A stretch of DNA of 64,000 nt from Patiria pectinifera (taxonomy: Eukaryota > Echinodermata > Asteroidea > Valvatida > Asterinidae), in NCBI GenBank assembly GCA_029964075.1, contig CM057141.1, forward strand, positions 10,912,001 to 10,976,000. The letters run 5' to 3'. Numbering within the stretch: the first letter of the stretch is position 1; each line of letters opens with the position of its first letter. The translations under genes were made by a program, and so were the position numbers. Of this stretch, positions 38,131 to 50,542 are shown piece by piece. Under the pieces are notes generated by a model. The model was given only the letters and a program-made list of their open reading frames with translations, had not been told where the DNA came from and made no database searches.

Positions 38131-41100
38131 ATAAGCATGTTGAAGAATACAATCTTTCATTTCAGGAATTGCTGTGATGATGTCATTAAAAATGAGAAGA
38201 AAAAAAGTTCTGCTCTTGTGGGTTTGGAGGGAATGACTTTTTTTGTTAAAATATCCCCTCAATTATTGCAAGGAAATGCGCGTTGACAGTTGAGGAGAAA
38301 CAAGGAAATGTAACATGAAAATTCGTATCCGGGAGGTTTTCTCTATAGTTGTGTTAGTCATAAAATCTGACGTAATTAATATTCTGACCTTGACACATGT
38401 ACATGTATAATGTGTAAATGTACATGTACCGCACAGTAAAATGAATTAGATCATCACAGTTTCTATATATTGTAATGAGTGAACATGGCTGCATGTTAAA
38501 TTTTTTATCAACTCCTGATGAAAATCTGTATCAGTCTTGTTCATAAATTTTTACTAAATTAGTACTTACAATTAAGGAATTGAATGCCACTCCCTACACA
38601 TGTGCTATACTGATCAGAGATTAGTTTATTTATTTATTTATTTTTTTTTTACCGATTGCCGTTCGATCGTGCTGTAAAATTTTCCGGAATATATTGAGTG
38701 TCTTGCCTGAGGGCTCTTGTACAGTTGTGACACGTTGAGACCCACATACAAGCCCAGACACCTTGGCCAAACTCCTTAAAGGCTCAGCCAATCGTTAAAC
38801 CCTGTGTGAGTCACATGACCACTTCCGGCCAATTGCACGGGTGGCGTCCGCCTATTGATAGCCGTAACTCGCCAAGCATATGTAAGCTTCACCGCGATTG
38901 GCCAGCCGCAGTGCATTAGGACGCTCACCAACCAATGGCAGGCCTTGTTAGACGTACACAGCGCATCGCCGACCAAAGTGTAAGAGCCTGTCGTCCTCCT
39001 TGTCCCCTTAAACGAAATATTATGCAAAGTAGCGGTCTCCATATCGACGCCTGGAGGCGTGCTTAGCGGCTAACGGATCGGCTTGCCACTCAGCCTGCGC
39101 CAGGAACATTGTTTAATATTATTTACATTCAAGGACCCGCTGGATAATTTGTGTTGTAATCATTCTCATGCCAGCCCACTAGCCGAACTCTCGTCTTGTC
39201 TTGAGGGAGGGTTTTCATATTCATAAACAAAACGATGAGGGCTCTGACGCATTTCGTCTCAAACGCCAAGGAGGCATAGACCGGTTTCATCTTGTATACA
39301 GAGCTGAGCCAATGAGGCTAAATCGTTATTTTATTGACTGTGAAATGATTTGGCTGGCCCGAAAAACAACATTGCAGCTGTTTCCTTTCGATCATTTTGC
39401 TGCAACATTCATTATTCAGTTACATGTTTGGAGAAAAAAAAGTATTTAAGAAGCAGTACTCTGAGGTTTGTAAAACAGTAATACACCAAATAATTTGTTA
39501 ACCTTTGTTTTAAAGTCCCCCTTTTTTCTTCAAGCAATTGAAACAAATTATACCAAGAAGCATGCCGACTAATATATTCCTTTTACAAACTACATGTATA
39601 CATATAAAGATTAAGGATTTAGTAACAAAAAAATCCCAACTCGGGAGGTATTTTAAGTTACACTGTTAAGTTACTTCTCTGCATGGTATAATTGGTGTTT
39701 TTTGTGGGTTTTTTTGGGGAGGGGGGGGGTTGGTGGGGTTGAAGAAATTATTCTGAAGCATTTGGGAAGCACAATGTGACGTGTAATGTGAAGTCAATTC
39801 ACATTGTATTTAGTTTGCATGTTGGTGCTCATGGCAATTTTAGACTAAATGTTTTTGTTGACCAAACATTTTTTGTTTTTATTGTCAGATTGCTCGGTTG
39901 TGTATTCATTCAATTAATAGAATGCATCGCCATCCCTTTAGAAGCACTGCCGTAGCTCAGTGCAAATGACACGCTCGCAAAATAATTTTGCAAAGAAATA
40001 AAAAACCTAGTGTAAAGCATTTCAGTAATTGTTGTTTTGACAGTCAGTGTTTGTGTACACTGACAAATTCAACTACCCGAAGCAAAAAGCAATTAATCAT
40101 GCCTTTAATTTCAAAAGAAAGCTATAACTTTTTTCTTTTTTTTTCAAATGATAATTTTGTATGTGTTCAGAATTTACGTGTTGGGCGCACTGGAAGTGTG
40201 TGCACAGTTGTTACATTAATGGACCGATGGTGTCCGCATCATACATTACCTCTGTCGGCACAATTTACAGACGAGGAAAGGCCTGTCATAGGCGAAACGT
40301 GCCTGCGCATTCCATCTCAATCCGAGAGATAACCACGCGGAAATATTTGGCACGTGGATAATTCCCGACACAACGTCACGCATTATCCTCCTACCCAATT
40401 TGCCCTCGTCAGACTGGGCACAGTTTGGAAATTTATTAACAGCGTCGAGGCCAACGTGATATTAGACACCGGAATGATTATTGTTAGGGGACGCTCCAAA
40501 CCACGTTTTGTGCTTGCTTGCTCGATATTTACATGTACATGTACATGTATACCAAAATCTCAGTACATGTACACATAAATGCTGATGTACATGTACTTGT
40601 ATGCACATCCGTGCCATGTTTTACTGCACACGCATGTATAGATTCTACATATAGATATCACATTTGGGTATCATGTGCATATGAAGATGTATTTGGGTTT
40701 TAGGTTTCTTTGTCGTCATGAATAAGGATCATAAGAAATACTGGTAGTACGTTTAAGGGATATTATGTGTGTCTCAGAACACAGTTGTTTGTTAAAGGTA
40801 GAGTATACATCATTTGTGAGTTTTGCATTTGGTTTATTTTTAAGCAACAAAAGTGCTCAAAATCTAAAGAAGGGTGCTTAACAATTAACCTGATGAAGTT
40901 TTAGTTTAGTGAATGCTGTACATTCCAAGAAGACAATATTCTAGGATCTCAAATTCAATTCAAAAGTTGCCAAGCCATGTTTTGCATTGTGCTCAAAATC
41001 AGCGTCTGGGACACGTTCTCATTCAGCCGATTTCAGGTACGAGATGCCACACACTGAACTCACGAATAACCGTGCGTGTATGTGCATCGTGTCAACGCTT

Positions 41101-44100
41101 GCGCGCGCCCATTCACGGCTTCGCCGAATTAAAAATGAACTTTTAAGGGACATTTCCAAAATTAGATGCATCTTTGGAAATAACCTTCTTTTATTGTTTT
41201 CTTCAAAATGAAACATGCCAGAAAAACAATGTTATACAGGAAGTTTAGTGCCACTACTATCTTTAAACGATAATTTTGTCAGTTACTTGTTAGATACCGG
41301 TAGCTGCAAATGATATACTTTACCGCTTCAGTCACTCTTTTGCGTGGTTATTTCATCTGGCAATGTGCATTTTAAATCAAAAGGTTATGATAAATAACTA
41401 AATTTTTACTTGAGGTATTAGAGTCTGAGCCGCATGAGCCGGCAAGCACAGAAATTTGGTAAGCACAACAAAAACCGCTGAGCAAAAATGGGTCACCAAC
41501 CAAACTGTAATGTTGTGCATACTACCTTTGACTGGTGGCCACCCAATTTGTGCTTAGCCGTATCTTCCGCTAAGCAGCTCCACGAGGCAGGGCCAAGATA
41601 CTGTTTAACCTCTGAATCCAGTGACAAGTCGCGCGCTGGCAGGGTTTTAAGGAGTCAATCTAGTCTTCGGCAAACAGTAACAGCGCTGCCAACGACACTT
41701 CAAAACCTTGCGTCCGCTCCCTCCAAGATCTTGACATCAAACACGCCCAAATATCGGGTGTCCCTACGAAAATATTGTTCCGTGCAAGGGTTGGACAGTG
41801 CCAATTTTTTTGTCGTCTTCTTCTTTTCTCTCTCTCGATCTCGCTCTCTCGTTTTCAATTGGTTTGGAAATCTGCTATGGAAAGCTGACTGTTGACAATG
41901 CAGTATTCAAGATGTCAGCGCTGACAATACAGAACCTGCCAAACTGTTTTCTGTGTCAATACGTCCACTGTTAGGAAGCGGGGAGGAAAGGTTTGATTTG
42001 GGAAATTTTGGGAAGGATTGAGTGTCCACGATGTTTAAGAGGAATGCAAAAGGAATTTCCTGTTTTTATGGTATATACAGATATTTTTTATTTTTTTTTG
42101 GAGACAGTTTGTATTGCACTCGATTTACTGCCAGAAGTGTTTTGAAAATCTACAGTTTGGTTTTAAATTTTATCCTCCGATTTTGCATTTCTGCTCGTTG
42201 GTAGACAGTTACAAGTACATCATGTACAATAGGTTGGAACCGTTTGTGTCGCTGCAACAATAATAATTTCATCTGTATCTGTTGTACTGCAGACTCAATA
42301 AGAAAGACTATCAATTTGGTCTTTTTGCTTGTCAACAGTTTGTGAACGGAACTGCATTTTTTCTTCCGATGTGATTAATTAAAAAATTCTAGATTTTATT
42401 TTCTTAAAATACCATGAATGTTAACGTTCAAATTTTGCTGCTTTTTTTTTCTTAACTGTCGTCAAGCATTCTGATGGCATTCATAGATTGAAATTTTATG
42501 AGTTTGTCAGGTAATTGAACACATAAAACAGAAATCTGTTTCGCAGTGTTTTAGATTCCTGCAGTAGAGTATTGCAAAATGCCTTAAAATAAAACCAGGT
42601 CTCGCTCTAAAACATTGCAAAAGATGCAATTGTAAAAAATGTTCAAGAAAATCCAAAATATACCTCTGGAATATTCTGCCGGGAGTCTTTCTGATTTTAC
42701 TTCACTTAATTCTGGATAATGTGTCGGCGCCTGGTTGATGAATGGAACGGACTGTTGTTACCTAGGAACCCGAGGACCTGTGGGCTTAAAGGGGCAGGTT
42801 GGGGTTAGGAACGGTCCAGCATTTTTGTCAAATGAGAGAAAATTATTGCTAGTACTTAATTCACATTTATTGTATTTGTGAGCTGATTTTTTTATTTTTT
42901 TTATCACAAATGTTCATATTTGATGGGAAAAGGATTTGTTCACAATATAAAATGTATTTCATGTTTTGATGACATTATATTTTAGTTTGAAAAATTAATC
43001 TTGTTCACGTACATGTACACTGTCAGTAAATTGTGATACCAAATGAAAAACAATAAAATGGGCCGACAGTCACTGACTGGTTGTGAGGCATCATATGCTA
43101 AAGAAATATTTTTCAAGGTTGATTAAGAAATTCCACATGTACAGTAAGTGAAGGTATTTTTTATAAATGAGTCCGCATCTAATAATACATGTATACTCAA
43201 ACATGCCGGTCTTCAATGTTATGATTTGCATATTGTATGGCAGTTGTGGCATTGACGTTCTCAAGCTCGGATCAGGGGTCATACAAGCGTCGGGATATTG
43301 CCCAGCGCTCCGGTAATAAACCCAGTGCATTGTCTGCGCCAATCAATGATCCCGATTCCCTAGATTGCCCACTAGATGTTGTTGGGGGGGGGGGGGCTGA
43401 GAGCGGAAAGACGAACCAGTTGGAACGTTGCTCCTTTAATCTAACCCCCGCTACTGGTTAATGAGTGTCCGCTTACAGGGACTCTACTGCTTTGCTTGTG
43501 CGCGCTATCGCAGCGGGAGAAGGGGGGGGACAAAATAGAACTAGCAATATGTTCCACAGTCTTTATCCGTGTCACTCAGCGTCTGCAGTGTCGCGTTACA
43601 TGTCCCCGATCAATGGGTGCTGACAATTTGCCAAGTGGGGGATGCGGCCATGGCGGAATATTAAAAAACCCTCCATCTGTCTGCACCGACCAGCTTGCCA
43701 GAGAGAGATCTTTGCTGGTTTGAAAAGGGGAAAAAAAAAAGTTGAAGGAGGTTAGGATTGGGGGAAATGTTCAATATTTTGTGGGTGGAATAAAGGCAAA
43801 CGTACAAGCAATCAAAATGATCTCCTATATAAGCCATATCACTCGCACACTTTTATTTTGTTTGGTTTTTGAGTGTCGGATGTACATGTACATGTAAGTA
43901 TTCTAAATATTTGTAGTATAAGCTAAGATTATGTGAACGCTATTTTTATGTAATTTAATAGTGGCATATGTTGTACTCTTCTTGTGAGTTTTGTCACAGA
44001 CCTTTTTTTTGGAGGGGGGGGCTTGTTTTGAAATTTCAGACTGTTAGTTTTCCAGGTGTTATGCAAATAAATTGTTTAGTAGAGGAGGTCTTGGAATCGA

Positions 44101-44200
44101 GAGAGGTGTAGAAATTGCTTTTCCTAAGTCTGGATATTTTGATAAATATTGTTTGGTACAGTATCTTGATGAAGTAGTCCAGGTCAAAGGTCAAAAAATT
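38131..44200. other. Intronic DNA with regulatory-looking blocks
   Basis: AT-rich stretches with TTTA repeats (38625-38641) and ACATGT words (38395-38430, 40529-40550). Complex, repeat-poor CpG-containing blocks lie at 38780-39200 (listed separately), 40150-40510, 41560-41790 and 43235-43725; the last is interrupted by a run of G at 43383-43397. None has exon-like frames with splice sites. Confidence 0.4.
38780..39060. promoter_or_regulatory. CCAAT-box cluster, promoter- or enhancer-like
   Basis: Four CCAAT words within 150 bp: CCAAT at 38788, 38829 and 38932, and ATTGG at 38897. Between the first two lies TGAGTCACATGAC (38807-38819), combining an AP-1 core with a CACATG E-box, followed by ACTTCCGG (38821), an ETS core. 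Multiple closely spaced CCAAT words are the hallmark of NF-Y-bound promoters. There is no first exon that I can support on either strand, so it may be an enhancer or the promoter of a non-coding RNA. Confidence 0.4.
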
Positions 44201-44372
44201 GCTGATGTGATATTACGCGAACGTCCGTTCTGCTTGTAATTAACACGCGAGCAGCGTGCGCCCCTCCCCCTGCGCGTTCATACGTCTGCGATGAGCGTTT
44301 GATTATCCCGAATGACCCGGGACCCATATCATTAATGGCGTATGCGCAGTTGAAATACGAAACTGGCTTATT
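44201..44372 (-). mobile_element. Short MITE with AATAAGCCAGT ends, copy 2 (truncated)
   Basis: This segment is the reverse complement of most of 37894-38095: GCTTGTAATTAACACGCGAGC, GATGAGCGTTTGATTATCCC, GAATGACC, GCGCAGTTGAAATAC and the terminal ACTGGCTTATT all match. The other end, beyond GCTGATGTGATATTACGCG, does not match the first copy's terminus, so it is truncated or rearranged there. Confidence 0.7.
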
Positions 44373-45137
44373 GATGCAGAATTATGATTCAACCGGATAA
44401 TAGCTGCACATGTTTTTTTCAAAGTGAAAATTCACCAGCGAATCCTGTGTAAACAAGACGGTATTAATAACCGTCATGAATACCACCATGTCAATATTTA
44501 TTGTCACAGACCTTGCGCTTTCATTTTCCGTTTTGTCGCTCGCAGGGCAAATGCTTGGTTCCCAACAAATATTGGCCACTTTTCTGAAATGCCCTTATTT
44601 TATTTTTATTTTTATCGTTCCCTTCCTACCCAACCCTTTTGCTCTAGGCGTTGAGTTTTTTTATGTGACCATGCCATTTTGAATTTTTTTTTTTTTTTTA
44701 AAGCAAACAACAAAGTAACAGTGTTGAGTTGATTCAGTTTATCATGATCGGCCCGACAACTCTCTGACATGCAACCAGGCTATGCCATATCTGCTTAAAT
44801 AAACACTCGACCGGGGAGCCATCCCTGCCTAATGCCATACCATTATACTTCACCCGCTCATCATATTTTAAGATATATCTGCACATAATGCGTGATATAT
44901 GGATGAGATACACACACAAACACCCACAAGGTGTATATAGACATAGTTTTTTTTTTTATCAGTCGGGGCCAGAGGAGAACAAAATACTGTTTGCTGTGTA
45001 CGTATTGGGTGCTGCCCCCAAAGATTCTAACTGATCCATTTTTATTTTAATACTCATGATACATGTACATGTATACCGGTATATGTACGTGCCATTTGAT
45101 CTCACTTTGTAATGAACTGTTCGATGCACGTTACACA
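44373..45137. other. Intronic AT-rich DNA
   Basis: No exon, repeat pair or regulatory cluster stands out. There are T runs near 44682-44699 and 44947-44958 and an ACATGTACATGTATACCGGTA stretch near 45060-45080 combining both palindromic words common in this genome. Confidence 0.4.
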
Positions 45138-45238
45138 ATAATAATAATAATAATTATATTCTTATATAGCGCCAAATCCTTCAAATTGACGTTCAAGGCG
45201 CTTTACAATCATTAACAAAAATCAAAAAAATAAATAAA
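45138..45238 (-). repeat. SINE-tail-like fragment with ATA repeat
   Basis: An ATAATAATAATAATAAT tract is followed by TATTCTTATATAGCGCCAAA and CAAGGCGCTTTACAATC, then an A-rich end. This 'ATATAGCGC...AAGGCGCTTTACA' module is common at the 3' ends of SINEs in marine invertebrates and resembles 9066-9150. Confidence 0.5.
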
Positions 45239-45959
45239 ATAAACTCCCCAAAACACCACTTATTATTTTTTCCAGTATTTCACTAAATTAAGTTGGCAGT
45301 GTGCTTTAAGAATATATAACCTTGATCAGTAGGAAATATTTTTATGTTGATCAACAGAAAAATCCAAAACTGTTTTTTTTTTTTGCTTGAGATTAAGAGG
45401 GCGATAAGGTTACACTCGAATGAATAGAAAGGGTCACATTACAGCTGACGCTGTAAAAGCTTTTCATTTGAGCCATTCAGTGATGCACACCAAATGCAAA
45501 CATTAATATGTATGTAGGCAAATCTTGTAAGAAAAGGATTTCACAAATATTTGTCCCCTATCGTTTTCGTTGTAACAGATTTTGAGAGGAATACATACAT
45601 TTTACTATTACAGTGTATCTCGGATCGGGTATTCTCCTTAAAATATATTTTTTTTATTTTAAAATTTGGTAAAATGACCCTGAAAAAAATGTCCGCCTAC
45701 TAAATATTTGAAAAGCAGGGGGGGGGGTAGGTAGGACTATTCACACATTGAGGGCGCTATTTATTAAAGGGTGTTGAAAACATACAAACATACAAAATGT
45801 ATCAGTCGAATTTTCTGTGTAGTGCAAACTGCTTGTTGAAAGCGTCTGGCTTATTTTGGGGAAGTAAGTGCATGTGCTTTCTGCTAAGTGAGTAAATTTG
45901 CCTAGCAATATATTTTGTATTCCTTAGTGAATGAAATTGGTCAGCAGTATATCCTTTAT

Positions 45960-46390
45960 TAAGGGAATAAATATGTGCTTGGCCAGTTTTTAAACAAGTA
46001 CATTTGAGACCGACTAGGGGCCTGGTTTTGACTCCGGCCTAAATTTATCCGCGACCAGGCCCCTAGCCAGTTTTAAACGTACTTTTTTGTACGTACATGT
46101 ATTCCCATTCATAAATACCTTTTCGGTCAAAAAGTCAAAATAAGTCAAACATTGACAAACTTCCAACAATTTTGTTCAACAATTTTCCTTTTTGTGTGTG
46201 TTGGAAACACCCCTCTGGCTATGTCTATGCTTTGAGCCTCGCTAAGTAGTGCTAAAAAATCTTCTTATATGGAGATTGGGGCGTGCGCTCTGTGCATACT
46301 GGGCAATGTGGCACAGAACACAGCGGTGTTTTACCGGCGGTTAAAACCACCCACCTGATGGGTTCTCGACCAATAGGAATGGGTAAACTG
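45960..46390 (-). mobile_element. Foldback-type repeat, copy 2 (inverted)
   Basis: Reverse-complement partner of 13720-14115. Shared blocks include CAAAATTGTTGGAA, GAGGGGTGTTT, TTAGCACTAC, CATATAAG and TATTGGTCGAGAACCCATCA. The hairpin part is longer here: TAGGGGCCTGG near 46016 pairs with CCAGGCCCCTAG near 46062, and CTTGGCCAG near 45979 extends it. The CArG-like word is altered to CCATATAAGA. The hairpin end faces left in this copy. Confidence 0.65.
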
Positions 46391-47174
46391 TCTCAGGCAT
46401 TTATGAATGCTATTGAGTGAATACATTTACCTAGCAGTGAGTTTTAGTGAGGCTGGTCATTAGAATTCACCCCTTGAACAGAAATCCTCGGTGCTCAACA
46501 CGTAATCTGTATTCATTGAAGGAACTTCCTCTTCACAGCTCTTGCCAGTCTAAACATTCTCTATATCTGTATTCTGGAGACATTCCAACAGCAACACCTC
46601 TCCCTCAAAGGACTACTTTCAAGAGAATGTACCAATTCGGGCTCGAAAACGCATTCACCACAAAACGATAGTTGTCCGAAAGATCCTTGAAATGTAGCAT
46701 AGGAAGGTTCATACAGTTCCAACCTTGGAAATTTGATGTTTACTTGTAAAGGAATTTTAACAGTGCAAAATTATGGTCCTCAGAAATAATTGAGTTGTTG
46801 GAGTGTTACTGTTAGTGATCATTCCATCAAACAAATTTGTTTTCTAAACATACTTCAAATGCGTGTGCACTAGTATCACCATGTGTGTAAAATTTTATGA
46901 AGAAAACATGGGACATCCGGACATGGTTATTTTCTTTTTTATGCACTTTGGCACTTTTTTTTGGAGGGGGAGGGGTTTGCTTGGCTCAACATTTCCTGCT
47001 TGTAATATAGACAAGGCCAAAAAAACTGCTGCCACATCAGATGTAAACAAACAGGGTTTTTCGACATTTAAATATTACATGCAAATGTAAGGATGTCTTG
47101 TGAGCAAGACCTTTGGAACAAGAAATTCCTCTAAGACATCCAAATTTTGACGAAGTCATTCTGAATGTGCACCT
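46391..47174. other. Intronic DNA, nothing recognised
   Basis: AT-rich sequence with a T-then-G run near 46957-46976. A 74-residue + frame at 46447-46671 shows no motif or splice context. No repeat pairing with the rest of the window was found. Confidence 0.35.
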
Positions 47175-47705
47175 TTAAAGGGAATATACAACATTTGCAA
47201 ACATCGAAAAATAAAACTACCAAGTTTTTACGAAACACCTTACTAGGATGTCGGTAAATGACAGTCTCAAGCATCTTGTAAAATTATGGCACCTGGTGTG
47301 AAGTCATTTTCAAGAAAATGGTATTTTTGTATACATTTCCAACGGTGGTCGGCCGACCAGCGTTGGAAAAACCTAACTATTTTTCAACTACTGCTCCAAA
47401 TTTACCATTTTTTCAGTCCAAATTTTGTTTGCTATTGGTTACATGTTCATGAATGGATGCAGGCCAGCTAGACTGGTTCCCTTGCCTTACAATTTTCCAT
47501 CATCTATGAATGGATCCATTTTATAATTTGTGGAGTCAGGGAACCAGACTACTTGAACATTTTCGTTTTTCTTGGTTTTTCCAACCTTTTCAAACACAAA
47601 ACTTAAAAAATGTCAGTGTAACAATATTTGATCTATTATACTGACCCCTCAAACAGTTTATTTCTGAAAATTACAGCAAAAGCCAATGATGTACATTCCC
47701 TTTAA
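47175..47705 (-). mobile_element. TTAA-flanked MITE, copy 2 (about 523 bp)
   Basis: Full-length inverted partner of 11050-11591. The element 47179-47701 begins AGGGAATATAC and ends GTACATTCCCT, with TTAA outside each end (47175-47178, 47702-47705). The internal 34-bp palindrome is at 47336-47369, with centre CGGCCG instead of CAGCTG. No coding capacity. Divergence between the copies looks modest and includes small indels. Confidence 0.75.
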
Positions 47706-50506
47706 AGCAGTTCCATCCAGATGCAAATATTACATGTAAATGTGACAAACGTCTGTTGCTCTTGACTTTAACCCGCATATTTTTTTCTTTATTTAAACAT
47801 TGGATTATTAATGGCAATTGAAATATGCAGGGTGCCTTAGCATGCTCATAAAATCTGCTCGGGAATAAGCACTCCTTCAATTTTTAATTTTTTTCTTCTT
47901 CATTTTTTGGTTTGTTTGTTCCTCTCTCAATTATTTTGCTGGTACCAAAAAACCTGTAGAGAGTGTGTTGTTGAAGAACACATTGGCAATTTATATTCAA
48001 CTCGGGCTATAAAGCGTACTGGCTGGGATCGTGTCTTTACATGCCCTTGTATCAGAACCATGCGAATTATTGATTGTGGTTTGCATTGGAGATCTGGTTA
48101 TAAAATGCTGATTACAAAATGTGGGATATTGTCCAATTTTGGATTTAAAATACACTGTATTTGTATTGGTTGTACATGGCTTTTGTATTGGTTGTACATG
48201 TACATGTACATGTATGGGTCAGTTTAATGAACATGTACTATGCTTGGATGATATTCCTTTAATACCATACAGTGATAATATTTTTTTATATTGAACGATA
48301 TCGAATGATGTTGCTTGAATACCGAAATAATTGAAAAACTTGGTATGGAAGTTCATAACCGCTGTACTCCCTTTAATTGTGGCCAGATGTGTACAAAATC
48401 CCTTTAATGAAAGCAGAAAAGATCTGAACAGTATGAATGATTATTTATTTGAATTCTTTGCTGTCCCATGCTTGCGGTTTTTCATGTGTATTGTTTTATT
48501 TTGAGGACATAATAGCCCGCCCAGAAAAGAAGCTGGTAATACCAAAATATGGCGGTATTTTTTGTGTGATTATTTCGCATGGACGCTCAAATCCCATATC
48601 CCACAAGCCTAACAAGCATATGCTTAGTACCACAACTGAGGAACAAATGATATTGTGCAGCGGAGCCCATGAAATCTTGGTCGTAAAACAAGAATATGTT
48701 TTTTCAAAATGCTGGCAGACTTGCAGGCTGCACCCTTGGAGCCAAGATAATAACGATTATTACAGAAGCGCAGGTACTGTGAATCGGTCCTCTAATGTTC
48801 ATGTCTGCTGATTGCCCGTTAACTTGCAAGCTGTGGAAAAGTAGGTATGCTTTCTACTAATGCACATGAATGTATGAACACAGTCTGTATTTGTCCACAA
48901 AAAATGACTAAAAACATGCATGCTGTTTGATTTGTAAAGATAATCCATCGCACAAGTGTACCGGTACATATAATTGTTTTTAGGGCGGGGTGTTTACCAT
49001 TTTACTAATTTTTATGGCATAGATGTTGCTCACAGTTTGATTCATTAGCAGGGTTTATAAGACTAATAGCTGATAACACTTTTTTTTAATGTTTTGGCTG
49101 TTATAAGTATTTATTTCTTATTTATTGATTAATTTTTCTTTTGAAAAGGGAGGGGGTGGTTGCTGCGTGTTTTCTGTATAATTGAATGGTCCAAGAACAC
49201 CAACAAAATTACAAATAATCTAGTGGGAGGGTGCGTAAATTCACAAAGATTTTCCGTACTCTGACAGGTACATGCACATGACAGTCTGGTTCTTTTTGTC
49301 TCAGTCCTTCCCCCCCCCCCCCACCCATTCTCTTTGTCTGGGGTGTAGGCATTTGAACCAAAACCACAACTGCTGTCATTGTAATATTATGGCCTGGTTC
49401 TTGTGAATTCCTTAAAGGGGTAAGACAGGCATTGTTCTAGAGTTGTTGATTTGGGGGAGGGGGATCTTGTTTTAAGAATTTGGCTGAATTTTTTGATGTT
49501 TTTGGATTCAGGCAGTTGGTAAGATCCGGCGATAACAGACTCAATGTATTACTGTACATTTGATGCATGGCATATGTTTAGCTTTGTGGTTGCATGAATG
49601 CTTGTAAGTTCAGTATCAAATGGCGAAAATAATACAAGCAAAACGAAGAGGGGAACAAAGAGGGAACAGTGAATGAAGTAATGTCTGTATCCATGAACAC
49701 GCCCGTCAGAATAATAGGAAAGCTTTCATATGTGAGAACGTACGGCAGGCACATTTACATGTAAATTTATGTACACGTATGGTACATACACAAAGATTCA
49801 CAGAAAGAATTACAGGCATCTGAAGATCAAAAGATTTACTTGCTAAAAAAAAATTGGCACATGTAGGAGGCCCGGTAAAAATAATTTCAGACTTTATGAA
49901 CCACATACATTACAAGACCTCTTTCAAGAAATTCCCCTTTGTTTTGAATGCTAAAATTCATATAAAAGCTTTCCTAAAAGGGAAAAATGTTGCAACCCGA
50001 CGCTGCTTTTTTTTCTGCATATATCATCTCAATGAGGGTCAGTCATTGCATAAATGATGATAAGACATGAATCTGGGACTGAGAAACATTTCCAATTTTG
50101 TAAGGAAATACTTGGGAAATTTTCTTGACTGTCCATAGACTTTGTACACAACCACTGAAGTGGCGTCAGGTTGCAACATTCTTTCCCTCTAAAAGTTGCC
50201 TTTGTACAGTATGTATTACAGTAAGTCATTAATCCATATCATCTTTGGAGACCATACTTAAAGCCATTTTTACCAGGACTAATGTACATGTATCTGATCC
50301 TGATGTGCCCCTTTAAGTCCCTGTTCCCCCCCCCCTTTCTTGAGCTCCATGGCACGTGCCAGCCAGGTGCTAGGAGTGTGCCTTGAGCAGTGGAGGTCTC
50401 CCAAGGTCACCGTGCTGTGCTATTCATCAACAGTGCACTGCGCTCAGGAGCCAACTCAGGGGCACCAGCTAACAGGGGCACCGGTCTAGCTCCCTGTGTT
50501 TATCAA

Positions 50507-50542
50507 CTAGCGGGATGCCGCGCTTCGCGCGGCACCCGCTAG
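50507..50542. repeat. Near-perfect GC-rich hairpin
   Basis: CTAGCGGG, a bulged A, TGCCGCGC, loop TTC, GCGCGGCA, CCCGCTAG: a 16-bp stem with one bulge and a 3-base loop in 36 bp. Upstream, TCTAGCTCCCTG and ATCAACTAGCGGG share a CTAG word. The hairpin is far more GC-rich than its surroundings. It is probably the end or core of an unidentified small element; a cruciform at a regulatory site is another possibility. Confidence 0.7.

Noticed and set aside
48437..48811. 124-codon + frame as a coding exon
   Set aside because: No family recognised, no in-phase acceptor and donor pair, and it is not needed for the GSE1 frame. It may be regulatory DNA.
50507..50542. Rho-independent terminator or bacterial contamination
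   Set aside because: There is no T run after the stem and the flanks are typical of this animal genome.
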